Assembly (NCBI GenBank): GCA_019322535.1
Contig: JAHWIM010000057.1
Span: 1 to 21,824 of the forward strand
Source of the DNA: Candidatus Woesearchaeota archaeon
Lineage (GTDB): Archaea; Nanobdellota; Nanobdellia; Woesearchaeales; WJKL01
Reading direction: 5' to 3'
DNA length: 21,824 nt
Below are positions 13,371 through 21,103 of this stretch, one piece after another. How positions within the stretch are numbered: position 1 is the first letter of the stretch; each line of letters opens with the position of its first letter. A model generated the notes under the pieces. The model had not been told where the DNA came from. It worked only from the letters and a program-made list of their open reading frames with translations, and did not search any database. The position numbers and the translations under genes were made by a program.

Positions 13371-13547
13371 ATGGCTGAAATTGAATTTTATGACGTAGCA
13401 CAAAAAAAGAAGTTTAAAACAGACAAATTTAAGATTGTACAGAAAAAAGGAAGATTTTTTGCAGTCTCTAGATCTCCTACAGGAAGATATGATTGTTGGA
13501 GAGTTATATCAAAAGATGATGCAGCAAAATACAAAAAAGCTGCTTAA
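13371..13547 (+). CDS. 58-aa small basic protein, unknown
   Basis: The product begins MAEIEFYDVAQKKKFKTDKF and continues with alternating beta-like segments (KIVQKKGRFFAVSRSP, then RYDCWRVISK), ending in AAKYKKAA. The high lysine content and small beta-rich character would suit a nucleic-acid or chromatin-associated protein, but I recognise no family and this is a guess. GGGGTGA five nt before the ATG is a good Shine-Dalgarno, so the mRNA has a leader. That leader also contains a 7-codon frame, MYKFTYF*, from 13320. Confidence 0.7.
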   Translation: MAEIEFYDVAQKKKFKTDKFKIVQKKGRFFAVSRSPTGRYDCWRVISKDDAAKYKKAA

Positions 13548-13588
13548 AATCTTTTTTTCTTTATTTTTCACTTTAAAATAAAAAGTAA

Positions 13589-13630
13589 AATTTATATAAA
13601 TCAAAAATAATATTTTAACTAGATTAGGTG
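13589..13630 (+). promoter_or_regulatory. TATA box and Shine-Dalgarno of the IF-5A-like gene
   Basis: AATTTATATAAA (13589-13600) predicts a start near 13625. AGGTG (13626-13630) is 8 nt from the ATG at 13639, so the leader would be very short. Confidence 0.5.
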
Positions 13631-13638
13631 TTTCTCAA

Positions 13639-14013
13639 ATGGTTGATGTCAAAAATCTCAAAGAAGGTACTTATGTTATTCATGAGAATGAGCCTTGTAT
13701 AATCAAAAGTATAGAATTTTTACCCAATATCTCAAATCCAATAATAAAATTAGAAATAGAGGGTATTTTTTCAGCTAAATCTTATGAAAAACAATTATCT
13801 ATGCATGACCAACTAGAAGAAGCAGATTTAGCAAGAAAATGTGCTACTGTTGTTTCTAAAAAGGAAAATAAGATAGAAATTATGGATATGGCTACTTTTG
13901 AGACCCTTAATGCTGAAATTTCAAAAGAACTTCTAGATAAAGCAGAGCAAGGGGATAATATAACCTATATCAGCTTTGGAAATGCCATAAAAGTCATTGA
14001 AGTTAGAAAATAA
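13639..14013 (+). CDS. IF-5A-like protein without the hypusine lysine
   Basis: A 124-aa protein with both domains of archaeal IF-5A: the N-terminal SH3-like barrel (KNLKEGTYVIHENEPCIIKSIE, then IEGIF) and the C-terminal OB fold (ATVVSKKENKIEIMDMATFE, ending YISFGNAIKVIEVRK). aIF-5A/eIF-5A normally carries a loop with PGKHGSAK, where the lysine is converted to (deoxy)hypusine and contacts the ribosomal peptidyl-transferase centre. Here the same loop reads FLPNISNPIIKLE (residues 27-39), one residue shorter, with no equivalent lysine. The C-terminal half and overall length are normal, so this is probably a diverged paralogue that cannot be hypusinated, or a lineage-specific form. Own promoter; the HerA gene 51 bp downstream has another. 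Confidence 0.85.
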   Translation: MVDVKNLKEGTYVIHENEPCIIKSIEFLPNISNPIIKLEIEGIFSAKSYEKQLSMHDQLEEADLARKCATVVSKKENKIEIMDMATFETLNAEISKELLDKAEQGDNITYISFGNAIKVIEVRK

Positions 14014-14030
14014 ATTTCTCATCACAATAA

Positions 14031-14042
14031 AATTTATATAAA
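14031..14042 (+). promoter_or_regulatory. TATA box for the HerA-GGDEF operon
   Basis: AATTTATATAAA is centred about 28 nt before the ATG at 14065, predicting a leaderless mRNA. The same element sequence precedes the IF-5A-like gene. Confidence 0.6.
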
Positions 14043-14064
14043 TATCTCAAATTCTTACTTTTAA

Positions 14065-15585
14065 ATGATAAAGGGAAAGGTTATTTCTGGAGAGTTCGGC
14101 AAAATAATTATTCGCCAAAAATCAGATTCAAATCTAGAGCTAGGAGAACTTCTAATAGCAGATACCAAAGACCAGAAAATCCTTCTTCAAGTATATTCAT
14201 TAATGTATGGTTCGCAGATTTCCCAGCAAAATCTAGAATTGATCTCAGGTCTAAAATTAGAAGAAGACAATGATTTAGAGTTCCTTGACCCAAAACTAAG
14301 AAATTACACCTTAGCTTTTCTAAAACCAATGCTTGCAACAGATAATTCTGGATTTAGAATCTGTAAAACATTGCCTGCATTCTTCTCATCTGTTAGAGAA
14401 CTCCAAAAAGATGATCTAAATTTCTTAACTCAGCCAGAAAATCCTTTATTTATTGGAAAACTACGTTCAGGCTCTAAAACAATGGATTTTGATATTTCTT
14501 TGCCAGGAGATGAGGTTTTTGCCCACCATATCCTAATTCCAGGAACAACTGGGAGAGGAAAATCAGTTCTTCTAAAAGTAATGCTATGGAATATTCTAAA
14601 CAATGACTATGCAGGCATTCTTGTCCTAGACCCTCATGATGAATATTATGGCAGAAAAACTACTGGTTTAAAAGATCATCAAAACTCAGATAGAGTAGTC
14701 TATTACACTGCAAAATTTCCACCACCAAATACAAAAACTCTAAAAATCAATATTAATCAAATAAAACCTCAGCATTTCAATGGAGTAGTTGATTTCTCAG
14801 ATGCCCAAAAACAAGCCCTAAATATATATTATAAAGACTTTGGCAGCAAATGGATAGAAGCAATAATTATTGAAAGAAAACTGCAGTCAGCTGTTTTCAG
14901 AGATGACACATTAGCAGTTGTAAAAAGAAGATTAATGTATTTACTAAATCTAGATTTCAAACAAAATCAATTATTTTGTAAAGGAATATTTGATCTTCAA
15001 GCAGGAGAATCAACTATAAGTGATATTTGCAAAGAACTAGAGCAGTCAAAAGTTGTTATAATTGATACATCTTCTTTTTCAGGAAATGTTGAACTTCTAA
15101 TTGGCAGCCTTATAGCAACTGAAATCCTAGAAAAATATAAGCAGTTTAGAACAACAGGGCTTCTTGATCAAAAACCAGTAATCTCAATAGTTCTTGAAGA
15201 AGCTCCAAGAGTATTAGGCAAAGAAATCCTTGAAAAAGGAAGCAATGTCTTTGAAACAATTGCAAGAGAAGGAAGAAAATTCAAAGTTGGTTTAACTGCA
15301 ATAACTCAACTGCCCTCCTTAATCCCAAGGCAAATACTTGCAAACATGAACACAAAAATAATTTTAGGTATAGAGATGAAACCAGAAAGACAGGCAATAA
15401 TTGAATCAGCTTCTCAAGATTTATCAGAGGATGATAGAAACATTGCTTCTTTAGACAAAGGAGAAGCAATCATCACTTCCAATTTCACAAAATTTGCAAT
15501 TCCAATTAAAATCCCTTTATTTGAGGATATTGCCAAGCAACAAAAACAAAAATATTATAAACAGGATTTCTCTGGAATAGTATAA
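14065..15585 (+). CDS. HerA-like DNA translocase/ATPase
   Basis: A 506-aa hexameric FtsK/HerA-type ATPase. The N-terminal HAS-like barrel spans about 1-140. Walker A is GTTGRGKS (160-167), LVLDPHDEYYG follows (the usual HerA D.H.EY segment), Walker B is ISIVLEEAPRVLG, and the C-terminal part has IAREGRKFKVGLTAITQLPS, a sensor-like segment typical of HerA. Known HerA proteins pump DNA during end resection with the NurA nuclease and Mre11-Rad50. NurA and Rad50 are not in this window; Mre11 is 2 kb downstream. The TAA stop shares one base with the next ATG (TAATG), so the GGDEF protein is translated by coupling. Leaderless start from TATA 14031-14042. Confidence 0.85.
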   Translation: MIKGKVISGEFGKIIIRQKSDSNLELGELLIADTKDQKILLQVYSLMYGSQISQQNLELISGLKLEEDNDLEFLDPKLRNYTLAFLKPMLATDNSGFRICKTLPAFFSSVRELQKDDLNFLTQPENPLFIGKLRSGSKTMDFDISLPGDEVFAHHILIPGTTGRGKSVLLKVMLWNILNNDYAGILVLDPHDEYYGRKTTGLKDHQNSDRVVYYTAKFPPPNTKTLKININQIKPQHFNGVVDFSDAQKQALNIYYKDFGSKWIEAIIIERKLQSAVFRDDTLAVVKRRLMYLLNLDFKQNQLFCKGIFDLQAGESTISDICKELEQSKVVIIDTSSFSGNVELLIGSLIATEILEKYKQFRTTGLLDQKPVISIVLEEAPRVLGKEILEKGSNVFETIAREGRKFKVGLTAITQLPSLIPRQILANMNTKIILGIEMKPERQAIIESASQDLSEDDRNIASLDKGEAIITSNFTKFAIPIKIPLFEDIAKQQKQKYYKQDFSGIV

Positions 15586-17024
15586 TGACTAAAACAGAAG
15601 AACTTGAAAAACTTACTGAATTTGAGATTAGATATTTAAAAACTTTCGAAGAGAGGATAGAAGCTATTTATCCTCATGAAAGATTAATATTAAAATTAAT
15701 TAAAAAACTAAATGAGTTTATAGAATTTCCAGACGTCAGTATTGAAAAAGAAACTATTGAGGCAATTAAAACTATAAAAAAAGAGATAACTCCTAAATTT
15801 AAGATTCTAAATGAAGAAAGCAAAGAAGAAGAATTGTTTAGAATTGAAAGAGCTAAGAAAAAAGACCTGATTGATGTTGAAAATATTGCAGTAAGGTTAT
15901 ATAATGGGTTAATAGAAGCAGAAAAAATAGAAGAGGGAAAAGAGAATAGGGAAAAGAAGAAAAGCAGAGCTTATAAAAAAATCAGAAGATCACTTTTAAA
16001 ATTAAAAACAGCTATTGAAGAAGAGGAAAGAGGAATTACATTAAATGAGCATATTTTCTTTATGCTGAATAGACTTCATTCTTTGAAAAGTGCGCTTGCG
16101 TCTGCTATTAAGTATGAAATTCAAATTCTTGATAATGCAGCTGAAAAAGTGAAGAAAAGAGAAATAGAAGGGCTTGAGGATATAATAAATCTTTTGAAGG
16201 GGTTGAATAAACAAATTAAAAGTATCTTAAGAACAGAAAAATCTGAAGTATATAAACCTTTAATGGATCTTATAGTTAAAGAAGTAGGGGGGGCAGAACA
16301 ATTTAAAAAATTAAAAGAAAAGGGAAAAATAACTCTTGATGATATTAAAAGAGATCTATTTACTATGACTGATTCTAATGAAATATTAGAATATCTAAAA
16401 ATAATAGAGTTAAATAAAGAATTAGTTGAAGAAGGGGCTTTGTTAAAGTTAGAAAATTACAGGATAAAGGCAAGAGAAATTATTAAAAAACAAAAAAGCG
16501 AAACTTTGCTTGATGAAGTTACAAAGTTATTTACAAGAGGGGCTTTTGATGAATTATTAGATACTATGATCAAGATTAATCATTTAAAAGAAAGAAAAGG
16601 GGAAAAAGGAGAAACATTTGCTCTTATTTTATTAGATATTGATCATTTTAAAAGTGTAAATGATATTTTTGGACATCAAGAGGGAGATAGGGTTCTTAGA
16701 TTTGTTTCAAGAAGAATAAAAGAAACAGTTAGAATTAATGATAGGGTTTACAAATACGGGGGAGAGGAAATAGTAGTTGTACTGCCTAGAACAGAGATTG
16801 AAACTGCTATAGAGATAGCAGAAAGGATTAGAAGGACTATTCAAGAAACAGATTTCAAACTTCAAGATAGAAGTATTACAATAAGTGGTGGAGTTTCTGT
16901 TTACGGTGCTGGTAAGGATGATGATGGCATAACTAAAGAAGAAATAATTGAGGCAGCAGATAAAAGACTTTATAAAGCTAAGAAAAGTGGCAGGAATAAG
17001 ATAGTACCTGAACCTGATCGATGA
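15585..17024 (+). CDS. helical-sensor GGDEF diguanylate cyclase
   Basis: A 479-aa soluble protein. Residues 1-310 are almost entirely charged helices and coiled coil, with no known sensor domain and no membrane segment. Residues about 313-475 are a GGDEF domain: DEVTKLFTRGAF (domain start), DIDHF (351-355, metal site), GHQEGD, GGEEI (392-396, active site with Ile in place of the final Phe) and an RIND (RxxD) inhibitory site at 383-386, five residues before. It should still make a cyclic dinucleotide. The start codon shares one base with the HerA stop codon, so the two proteins are produced together, suggesting the signal is tied to HerA-dependent DNA processing. G-rich codons (for example a GGGGGG run near 16290) differ a little from herA. 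The promoter of the next gene follows within 70 bp. Confidence 0.88.
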   Translation: MTKTEELEKLTEFEIRYLKTFEERIEAIYPHERLILKLIKKLNEFIEFPDVSIEKETIEAIKTIKKEITPKFKILNEESKEEELFRIERAKKKDLIDVENIAVRLYNGLIEAEKIEEGKENREKKKSRAYKKIRRSLLKLKTAIEEEERGITLNEHIFFMLNRLHSLKSALASAIKYEIQILDNAAEKVKKREIEGLEDIINLLKGLNKQIKSILRTEKSEVYKPLMDLIVKEVGGAEQFKKLKEKGKITLDDIKRDLFTMTDSNEILEYLKIIELNKELVEEGALLKLENYRIKAREIIKKQKSETLLDEVTKLFTRGAFDELLDTMIKINHLKERKGEKGETFALILLDIDHFKSVNDIFGHQEGDRVLRFVSRRIKETVRINDRVYKYGGEEIVVVLPRTEIETAIEIAERIRRTIQETDFKLQDRSITISGGVSVYGAGKDDDGITKEEIIEAADKRLYKAKKSGRNKIVPEPDR

Positions 17025-17057
17025 ATAGTCACTATATAATAGTAAAATAATCAAAAC

Positions 17058-17068
17058 ATTTATAAATA
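17058..17068 (+). promoter_or_regulatory. TATA box for the 132-aa unknown protein
   Basis: ATTTATAAATA is centred about 27 nt before the ATG at 17090, giving a leaderless start. Confidence 0.6.
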
Positions 17069-17089
17069 TTCAATATTTTCTATATTAAA

Positions 17090-17488
17090 ATGGGATTAGT
17101 GGCTAAACTAGAAGGAAAGAGTAATATTAGTTTAAGCATTGTTCAAGAAAGAAAAGATGGAGTTCTAGAGTTTTATATTGAAGCACATTATAAAAATGGA
17201 GGAGAAGGTGCTGTTAAAAGCTATTTACACGGCCCTATAATGGTCAACGATAGAGGGCATCCTGTTGTTCACAAAGATGTTGATGAAGATACTGACTATT
17301 TAGCAATAGCACAAAATCTAATTCCTGACCAAACCATAGATACTGAAATTATCCCACAATTACTAAAAGCTTTAAAAGACAAGTTGAAAAAACTAAAACA
17401 AGGCAATATTCAATTTGAAAAAGTAGGTAATTATACACCAGAAGAGTTAGAAGAAGTTTATGCTTCACTGCATTCTCACGCTGACTAA
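17090..17488 (+). CDS. 132-aa unknown protein between GGDEF and Mre11 genes
   Basis: I do not recognise this family. The N-terminal half reads as beta strands (LVAKLEGKSNISLSIVQERK, then LEFYIEAHYKNGGEG and SYLHGPIMVN), and the C-terminal half as lysine/glutamate-rich helices (QLLKALKDKLKKLKQG, TPEELEEVYASLH). No signal peptide, membrane segment or metal motif is visible beyond scattered histidines. It has its own leaderless promoter, and 40 bp separate it from mre11. Its place in the HerA-GGDEF-Mre11 cluster makes a DNA-repair or signalling link possible, but that rests on position alone. Confidence 0.7.
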   Translation: MGLVAKLEGKSNISLSIVQERKDGVLEFYIEAHYKNGGEGAVKSYLHGPIMVNDRGHPVVHKDVDEDTDYLAIAQNLIPDQTIDTEIIPQLLKALKDKLKKLKQGNIQFEKVGNYTPEELEEVYASLHSHAD

Positions 17489-17497
17489 ATTCAGCAA

Positions 17498-17509
17498 AAT
17501 TTATAAAAA
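17498..17509 (+). promoter_or_regulatory. TATA box for mre11
   Basis: AATTTATAAAAA lies about 26 nt before the ATG at 17529 and decides that start against the longer frame from 17460, which would overlap the previous gene and run through this promoter. Confidence 0.6.
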
Positions 17510-17528
17510 ATCCAAAATTACATTTATT

Positions 17529-18755
17529 ATGTTATTTGCACACCTCTCTGATTGCCATATTGGTTCTTGGCGTGATCCAAAGCTTAGAGATATTTCTCTA
17601 AAAGCATTTGTTAAAGCAATTGATGCTTGCATAGATAAAAAAGTAGATTTTATTCTAATTTCAGGAGATTTATTTAATACATCTTTGCCTTCAATAGATC
17701 TTTTAAAAGAAACAACAACTAAGCTTAAACAACTTAAAGACATAAATATCCCTGTTTACACAATCGCTGGTTCACATGATTTTTCTCCTTCAGGAAAAAC
17801 AATGCTAGATGTTTTAGAAAAAGCAGGACTTATCACAAATGTAGCAAAAGGAGAAGTTCAAGAAAACAAACTAAAATTAAATTTTACTGTAGATAAAAAA
17901 ACAGGAGCAAAAATAACCGGCCTACTCGGAAAAAAAGGAAGTTTAGAAAAAGAATATTATCAGGCATTAGATAAAGAAAATCTAGAATCAGAAACAGGTT
18001 ATAAAATATTCTTATTCCATTCAGCATTAACAGAATTCAAGCCAGAAGCACTAAAAGATATTGAATCACATCCGCTTTCATTGCTTCCAAAAAAATTCAA
18101 CTACTATGCAGGAGGCCATGTCCATTATATTTTTGACAAAAAAGAAGAAGACTATGGTTTAATCACATTTCCAGGACCTTTATTTCCAAACAATTTCAAA
18201 GAACTTGAAGATTTAGAAAGAGGTGGATTTTATTTTGTTGAAGTTGATGAAAACAACAAAACAAAAATAGAATACCAGCCAATCCAAATCCATAATCTTT
18301 TCAAAATAAACATTGATGCAGAACATAAAAGCCCTGAACAAATTGAAGAAGAAATAAAAGAAGAAATAAAAGGCAAAGAATTCAATAATACAATTATAAC
18401 AATTAGAGTAAAAGGAACATTAGCTTCTGGAAAACCTTCTGATGTAAATTGGAAAGAGATATTCCAAATACTTTATGATAAATCAGCATATTTTGTAATG
18501 AAAAACACAAACGCTTTAACAACAGAAGAGTTTGAAGAAATAAAAGTGCAAGCATCATCAGTAGAAGAAATTGAAAACAAATTAATTAAAGAACATCTAC
18601 AGCAGATAAAAGTAGCTGGCTATGATGCAAAACAAGAAGAACAGTTAACAAAACAATTAATGGAAACTCTTTCTTTAGAAAAAGAAGAAGGAGAAACAGT
18701 TGCTTCATTTACATCAAGAATAAAAGATAAAGTTAATTCTATTTTAGATATTTAA
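17529..18755 (+). CDS. mre11: Mre11-family DNA repair exonuclease
   Basis: A 408-aa calcineurin-like phosphoesterase with the Mre11 motif order: DCH in AHLSDCHIGSW (D8, H10), GD in ILISGDLFN (D47), GSHD (81-84, Ser where GNHD is usual), an HSALTEF motif, and GGHVHY. The capping domain (about 240-330) and a charged helical C terminus (about 330-408, the region that binds Rad50 in homologues) follow. Mn-dependent 3'-5' exo- and endonuclease activity in double-strand break repair is expected. No rad50 follows; the next gene is a ZIP transporter. The Asn-to-Ser change in the phosphoesterase motif may lower activity or be a normal lineage variant. Start: ATG at 17529, leaderless. Confidence 0.87.
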   Translation: MLFAHLSDCHIGSWRDPKLRDISLKAFVKAIDACIDKKVDFILISGDLFNTSLPSIDLLKETTTKLKQLKDINIPVYTIAGSHDFSPSGKTMLDVLEKAGLITNVAKGEVQENKLKLNFTVDKKTGAKITGLLGKKGSLEKEYYQALDKENLESETGYKIFLFHSALTEFKPEALKDIESHPLSLLPKKFNYYAGGHVHYIFDKKEEDYGLITFPGPLFPNNFKELEDLERGGFYFVEVDENNKTKIEYQPIQIHNLFKINIDAEHKSPEQIEEEIKEEIKGKEFNNTIITIRVKGTLASGKPSDVNWKEIFQILYDKSAYFVMKNTNALTTEEFEEIKVQASSVEEIENKLIKEHLQQIKVAGYDAKQEEQLTKQLMETLSLEKEEGETVASFTSRIKDKVNSILDI

Positions 18756-18768
18756 GATTCAACAAAAA

Positions 18769-18778
18769 GTTTTTATAG
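18769..18778 (+). promoter_or_regulatory. TATA box for the ZIP transporter gene
   Basis: GTTTTTATAG is centred about 26 nt before the ATG at 18800; a leaderless mRNA is expected. Confidence 0.55.
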
Positions 18779-18799
18779 CCTAAATCTTCCTTTAAAGAT

Positions 18800-19528
18800 A
18801 TGAATCCCATTTTTATAATAGTATTAATTTCAGTATTAGGCCCAATTATTGGTTCATTGATTGGAGTTATAAAAAAACCTTCTGAAAAGTTTATGTTTAA
18901 TATGCTTTCATTTGCAGCAGGAGTAATGTTAGCAATTTCATTTCTTAATCTTATTCCAGAGAGTATTCAACTTTCATCAATACTTACTTGTGTTATGGGG
19001 GTTATATTAGGTGTATTGATTATGTTTGCTCTTGATAAATTAATCCCTCATATTCATCCAGGACTTTGTGCGCAAGAGCAAGGAAGTAAATTAAAAAAAA
19101 CTTCTATTTATCTTTTATTAGGTATATTTTTACATAACTTTCCTGAAGGAATGGCAATAGCAATTGGTGCAGTATCAGATATTAGAATCAGCATAGCTAT
19201 TGCTTTAGCTATTGCAATACATAATATTCCAGAAGGAATATGCACCTCAACACCTTTTTATTATACAACAAAGAATAGGGTTAAATCTTTTTTAGTGTCA
19301 TCAACAACAGCAATTCCTATTTTAGTTGGTTTTGTTTTTGCTTATTATATTTTTCAGAATATTCCTTTAAACATTGTAGGTTTAATTATTGGGGCAACTG
19401 CTGGATTAATGATTTATATCTCAGGAGATGAGCTCATACCTTCTTCTTGTTGCAGAGTAACAAATCATACTACTATATTCTCATTTATTTTAGGAATATT
19501 ATTTGTAATTTTGCTTGGTTTAATTTAG
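18800..19528 (+). CDS. ZIP-family divalent metal transporter
   Basis: A 242-aa inner-membrane protein with eight predicted helices. The ZIP signature is clear: HNFPEGMAIAIG in helix IV and HNIPEGI in helix V, the two motifs that form the binuclear metal site (zinc or iron uptake). Helix VII carries GATAGLMIYISGDELIP. The loop after helix III (HIHPGLCAQEQGSKLKK) is short, with two histidines and a cysteine that may serve metal sensing. A cysteine pair (SSCCRV) near the last loop is less usual. It is transcribed separately and convergent with the secreted-protein gene, with 30 bp of AT-rich sequence between them. Confidence 0.9.
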   Translation: MNPIFIIVLISVLGPIIGSLIGVIKKPSEKFMFNMLSFAAGVMLAISFLNLIPESIQLSSILTCVMGVILGVLIMFALDKLIPHIHPGLCAQEQGSKLKKTSIYLLLGIFLHNFPEGMAIAIGAVSDIRISIAIALAIAIHNIPEGICTSTPFYYTTKNRVKSFLVSSTTAIPILVGFVFAYYIFQNIPLNIVGLIIGATAGLMIYISGDELIPSSCCRVTNHTTIFSFILGILFVILLGLI

Positions 19529-19558
19529 AATTATCTTAAAGCAAAAAATAAATAAAAA

Positions 19559-20224
19559 TTATTTCTTTTTTCTATAAATAAACAAAACAAGTAAACACAA
19601 TATAATAACTGCTGCTACAATAATTCCAATTGTTGAAAATTCAGGTATAGGTGTTGTAGGGGGTGGATCCTGAGGATCTGCATTGACATCACCATGATTG
19701 TCATTAACACCTGTAATTTTTTCTTCATCAAACATCCCTCCATGTCTCCCTGTTTCTGTTGCAAGAAATACTATACCATTTTGATATTTTTCTATGACAG
19801 TTGCAGGATACCTTATCTTGAAAATACCAACTGGAATATCTATACCTAAACCAACATCAAAGCCAAACCAATCATCTGTAATACGCTTATCTGCACTTGC
19901 AGCAGTCCAAAATTCATCACCACTTAACTGGTATTCGCCATCCCCTTCTCCAAAAGCAGTTACAGCATTATCACATCTAGTTTTTCCACATGCAACACCA
20001 GCAGCAATTGCATTAGGTAAAGGCTCAAAAAATTCAAATATTCCTATAATGTGGGTATCAGTTGTTTCAAGTCCTTTATATTCGTACTGATGAGCCCCAA
20101 CATGATTTCCATAAACAGCTCCATCTATTACAACATTACTAAGTGGATTTATGGGTGGAACAGGATCTGCTGCAACACTACTAATTGCAATCAAAACAAT
20201 AAAAAATAATAATATCTTTTTCAT
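19559..20224 (-). CDS. secreted protein with PEF-CTERM-like sorting tail
   Basis: A 221-aa exported protein: signal peptide (MKKILLFFIVLIAISSVAA, 1-19), an extracellular domain of about 170 residues rich in Asp, Gly and aromatic residues with one cysteine pair (CGKTRC), a proline-rich linker (PPPTTPIPEF), and a C-terminal tripartite tail: PEF (194-196), a hydrophobic helix and RKKK. That tail has the PEF-CTERM layout recognised by archaeosortases, which remove it and attach a lipid. The extracellular domain is not one I can name. Start: AGGAGG 6-11 nt before the ATG. It follows the cyclophilin gene on the same strand by 56 bp and may share its transcript. Confidence 0.75.
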   Translation of the reverse strand: MKKILLFFIVLIAISSVAADPVPPINPLSNVVIDGAVYGNHVGAHQYEYKGLETTDTHIIGIFEFFEPLPNAIAAGVACGKTRCDNAVTAFGEGDGEYQLSGDEFWTAASADKRITDDWFGFDVGLGIDIPVGIFKIRYPATVIEKYQNGIVFLATETGRHGGMFDEEKITGVNDNHGDVNADPQDPPPTTPIPEFSTIGIIVAAVIILCLLVLFIYRKKK

Positions 20225-20280
20225 TTTATGCCTCCTATCTATTTATTAATCTTTTAAAAATCTTATTAACAACATCAGCG

Positions 20281-20856
20281 TCATTCTAAAGTTATTTTGT
20301 TTATAACAATATCTTCAATTGGTTTGTCTTTTGCGTCTGTTTTAACTTTACCAATTTTTTCAACTATGTCCATTCCTTCTATAACTTTTCCAAAAACAGG
20401 ATGTTTTGGATCAAGATTATTATTATCAACTAAATTAATAAAGAATTGGCTGCTTCCAGTATCTGGGCCACGATTTGCCATGGAAATTGTTCCTTTATTA
20501 TTTTTGTTATTGTCTGTAAATTCATCTTTTATTGTTGGAATACTTGGATCTCCTCTTCCTGTTCCAGTTGGATCTCCTCCTTGAATCATAAACCCTTCAA
20601 TAACTCTATGAAAAATAACTCCATTATAAGTTCCCTTTTCTACTAATCCAATGAAGTTTTTTGTTGTCAAAGGCATTGTATCTTCAAATAATTCAATTTT
20701 AAAAGTTCCCATTGTTGTATTAAAAACAGCAGTTCTATTTTCTACCACTTTATCTTCACCACCTAAAAAATATATTAATAAAATGATTAAAAGGGCTATT
20801 GAGATATAACCTATTTTTTTCAATGTTTTTTTATTGATTGTTATTTCATTACTCAT
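20281..20856 (-). CDS. membrane-anchored cyclophilin peptidyl-prolyl isomerase
   Basis: A 191-aa protein with an N-terminal transmembrane anchor (about 13-31, IGYISIALLIILLIYFLGG) and an outside-facing cyclophilin domain (about 40-190). Catalytic-core motifs are visible: FHRVIEGFMIQGGDPTGTGRG (with the catalytic Arg), TISMANRGPDTGSSQFFINL and HPVFGKVIEGMDIVEKIG. It should speed proline isomerisation of exported proteins, which suits the nearby secreted-protein gene. It is part of a minus-strand run with the HAD and small membrane protein genes, 31 bp downstream of the latter. Confidence 0.9.
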   Translation of the reverse strand: MSNEITINKKTLKKIGYISIALLIILLIYFLGGEDKVVENRTAVFNTTMGTFKIELFEDTMPLTTKNFIGLVEKGTYNGVIFHRVIEGFMIQGGDPTGTGRGDPSIPTIKDEFTDNNKNNKGTISMANRGPDTGSSQFFINLVDNNNLDPKHPVFGKVIEGMDIVEKIGKVKTDAKDKPIEDIVINKITLE

Positions 20857-20887
20857 TTTTCTTTAAAAACTTCATTAATCTTTCTTA

Positions 20888-21103
20888 TTATTTAACTTTT
20901 GCCTTAATATCAATATAATTCTTTTTCTTTATTTTCTTTTTCCTAAATAAAGAAAACAACCAGCCTAAAACCCCAATAAGTAAAATAATTGGCAGTAAAA
21001 ATATAAAAATCTGCAAAACAATAAATAAAACAGCTAAAAATATCAAAATTATTCCAATTAAAATAATAAATCCTTTTAATCCGCTAGCAGTATAAATTCT
21101 CAT
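20888..21103 (-). CDS. 71-aa two-helix small membrane protein
   Basis: MRIYTASGLKG is followed by about 45 hydrophobic residues (two helices, roughly 11-32 and 34-52, rich in Ile, Leu, Phe) and a strongly basic tail (FRKKKIKKKNYIDIKAKVK) that should face the cytoplasm. No family recognised. Its ATG overlaps the HAD gene stop by 4 bp (ATGA), so it is co-translated with the phosphatase and is probably real. It may tether or regulate the partner, but nothing in the sequence shows this. Confidence 0.65.
   Translation of the reverse strand: MRIYTASGLKGFIILIGIILIFLAVLFIVLQIFIFLLPIILLIGVLGWLFSLFRKKKIKKKNYIDIKAKVK

Noticed and set aside
17460..17528. Upstream start of mre11
   Set aside because: It overlaps the previous gene and contains the TATA box at 17498-17509; the motif-I aspartate is properly placed from the ATG at 17529.
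19529..19558. Convergent gap as a bidirectional terminator
   Set aside because: It is merely AT-rich, with no clear stem or directional T-run that I can support.
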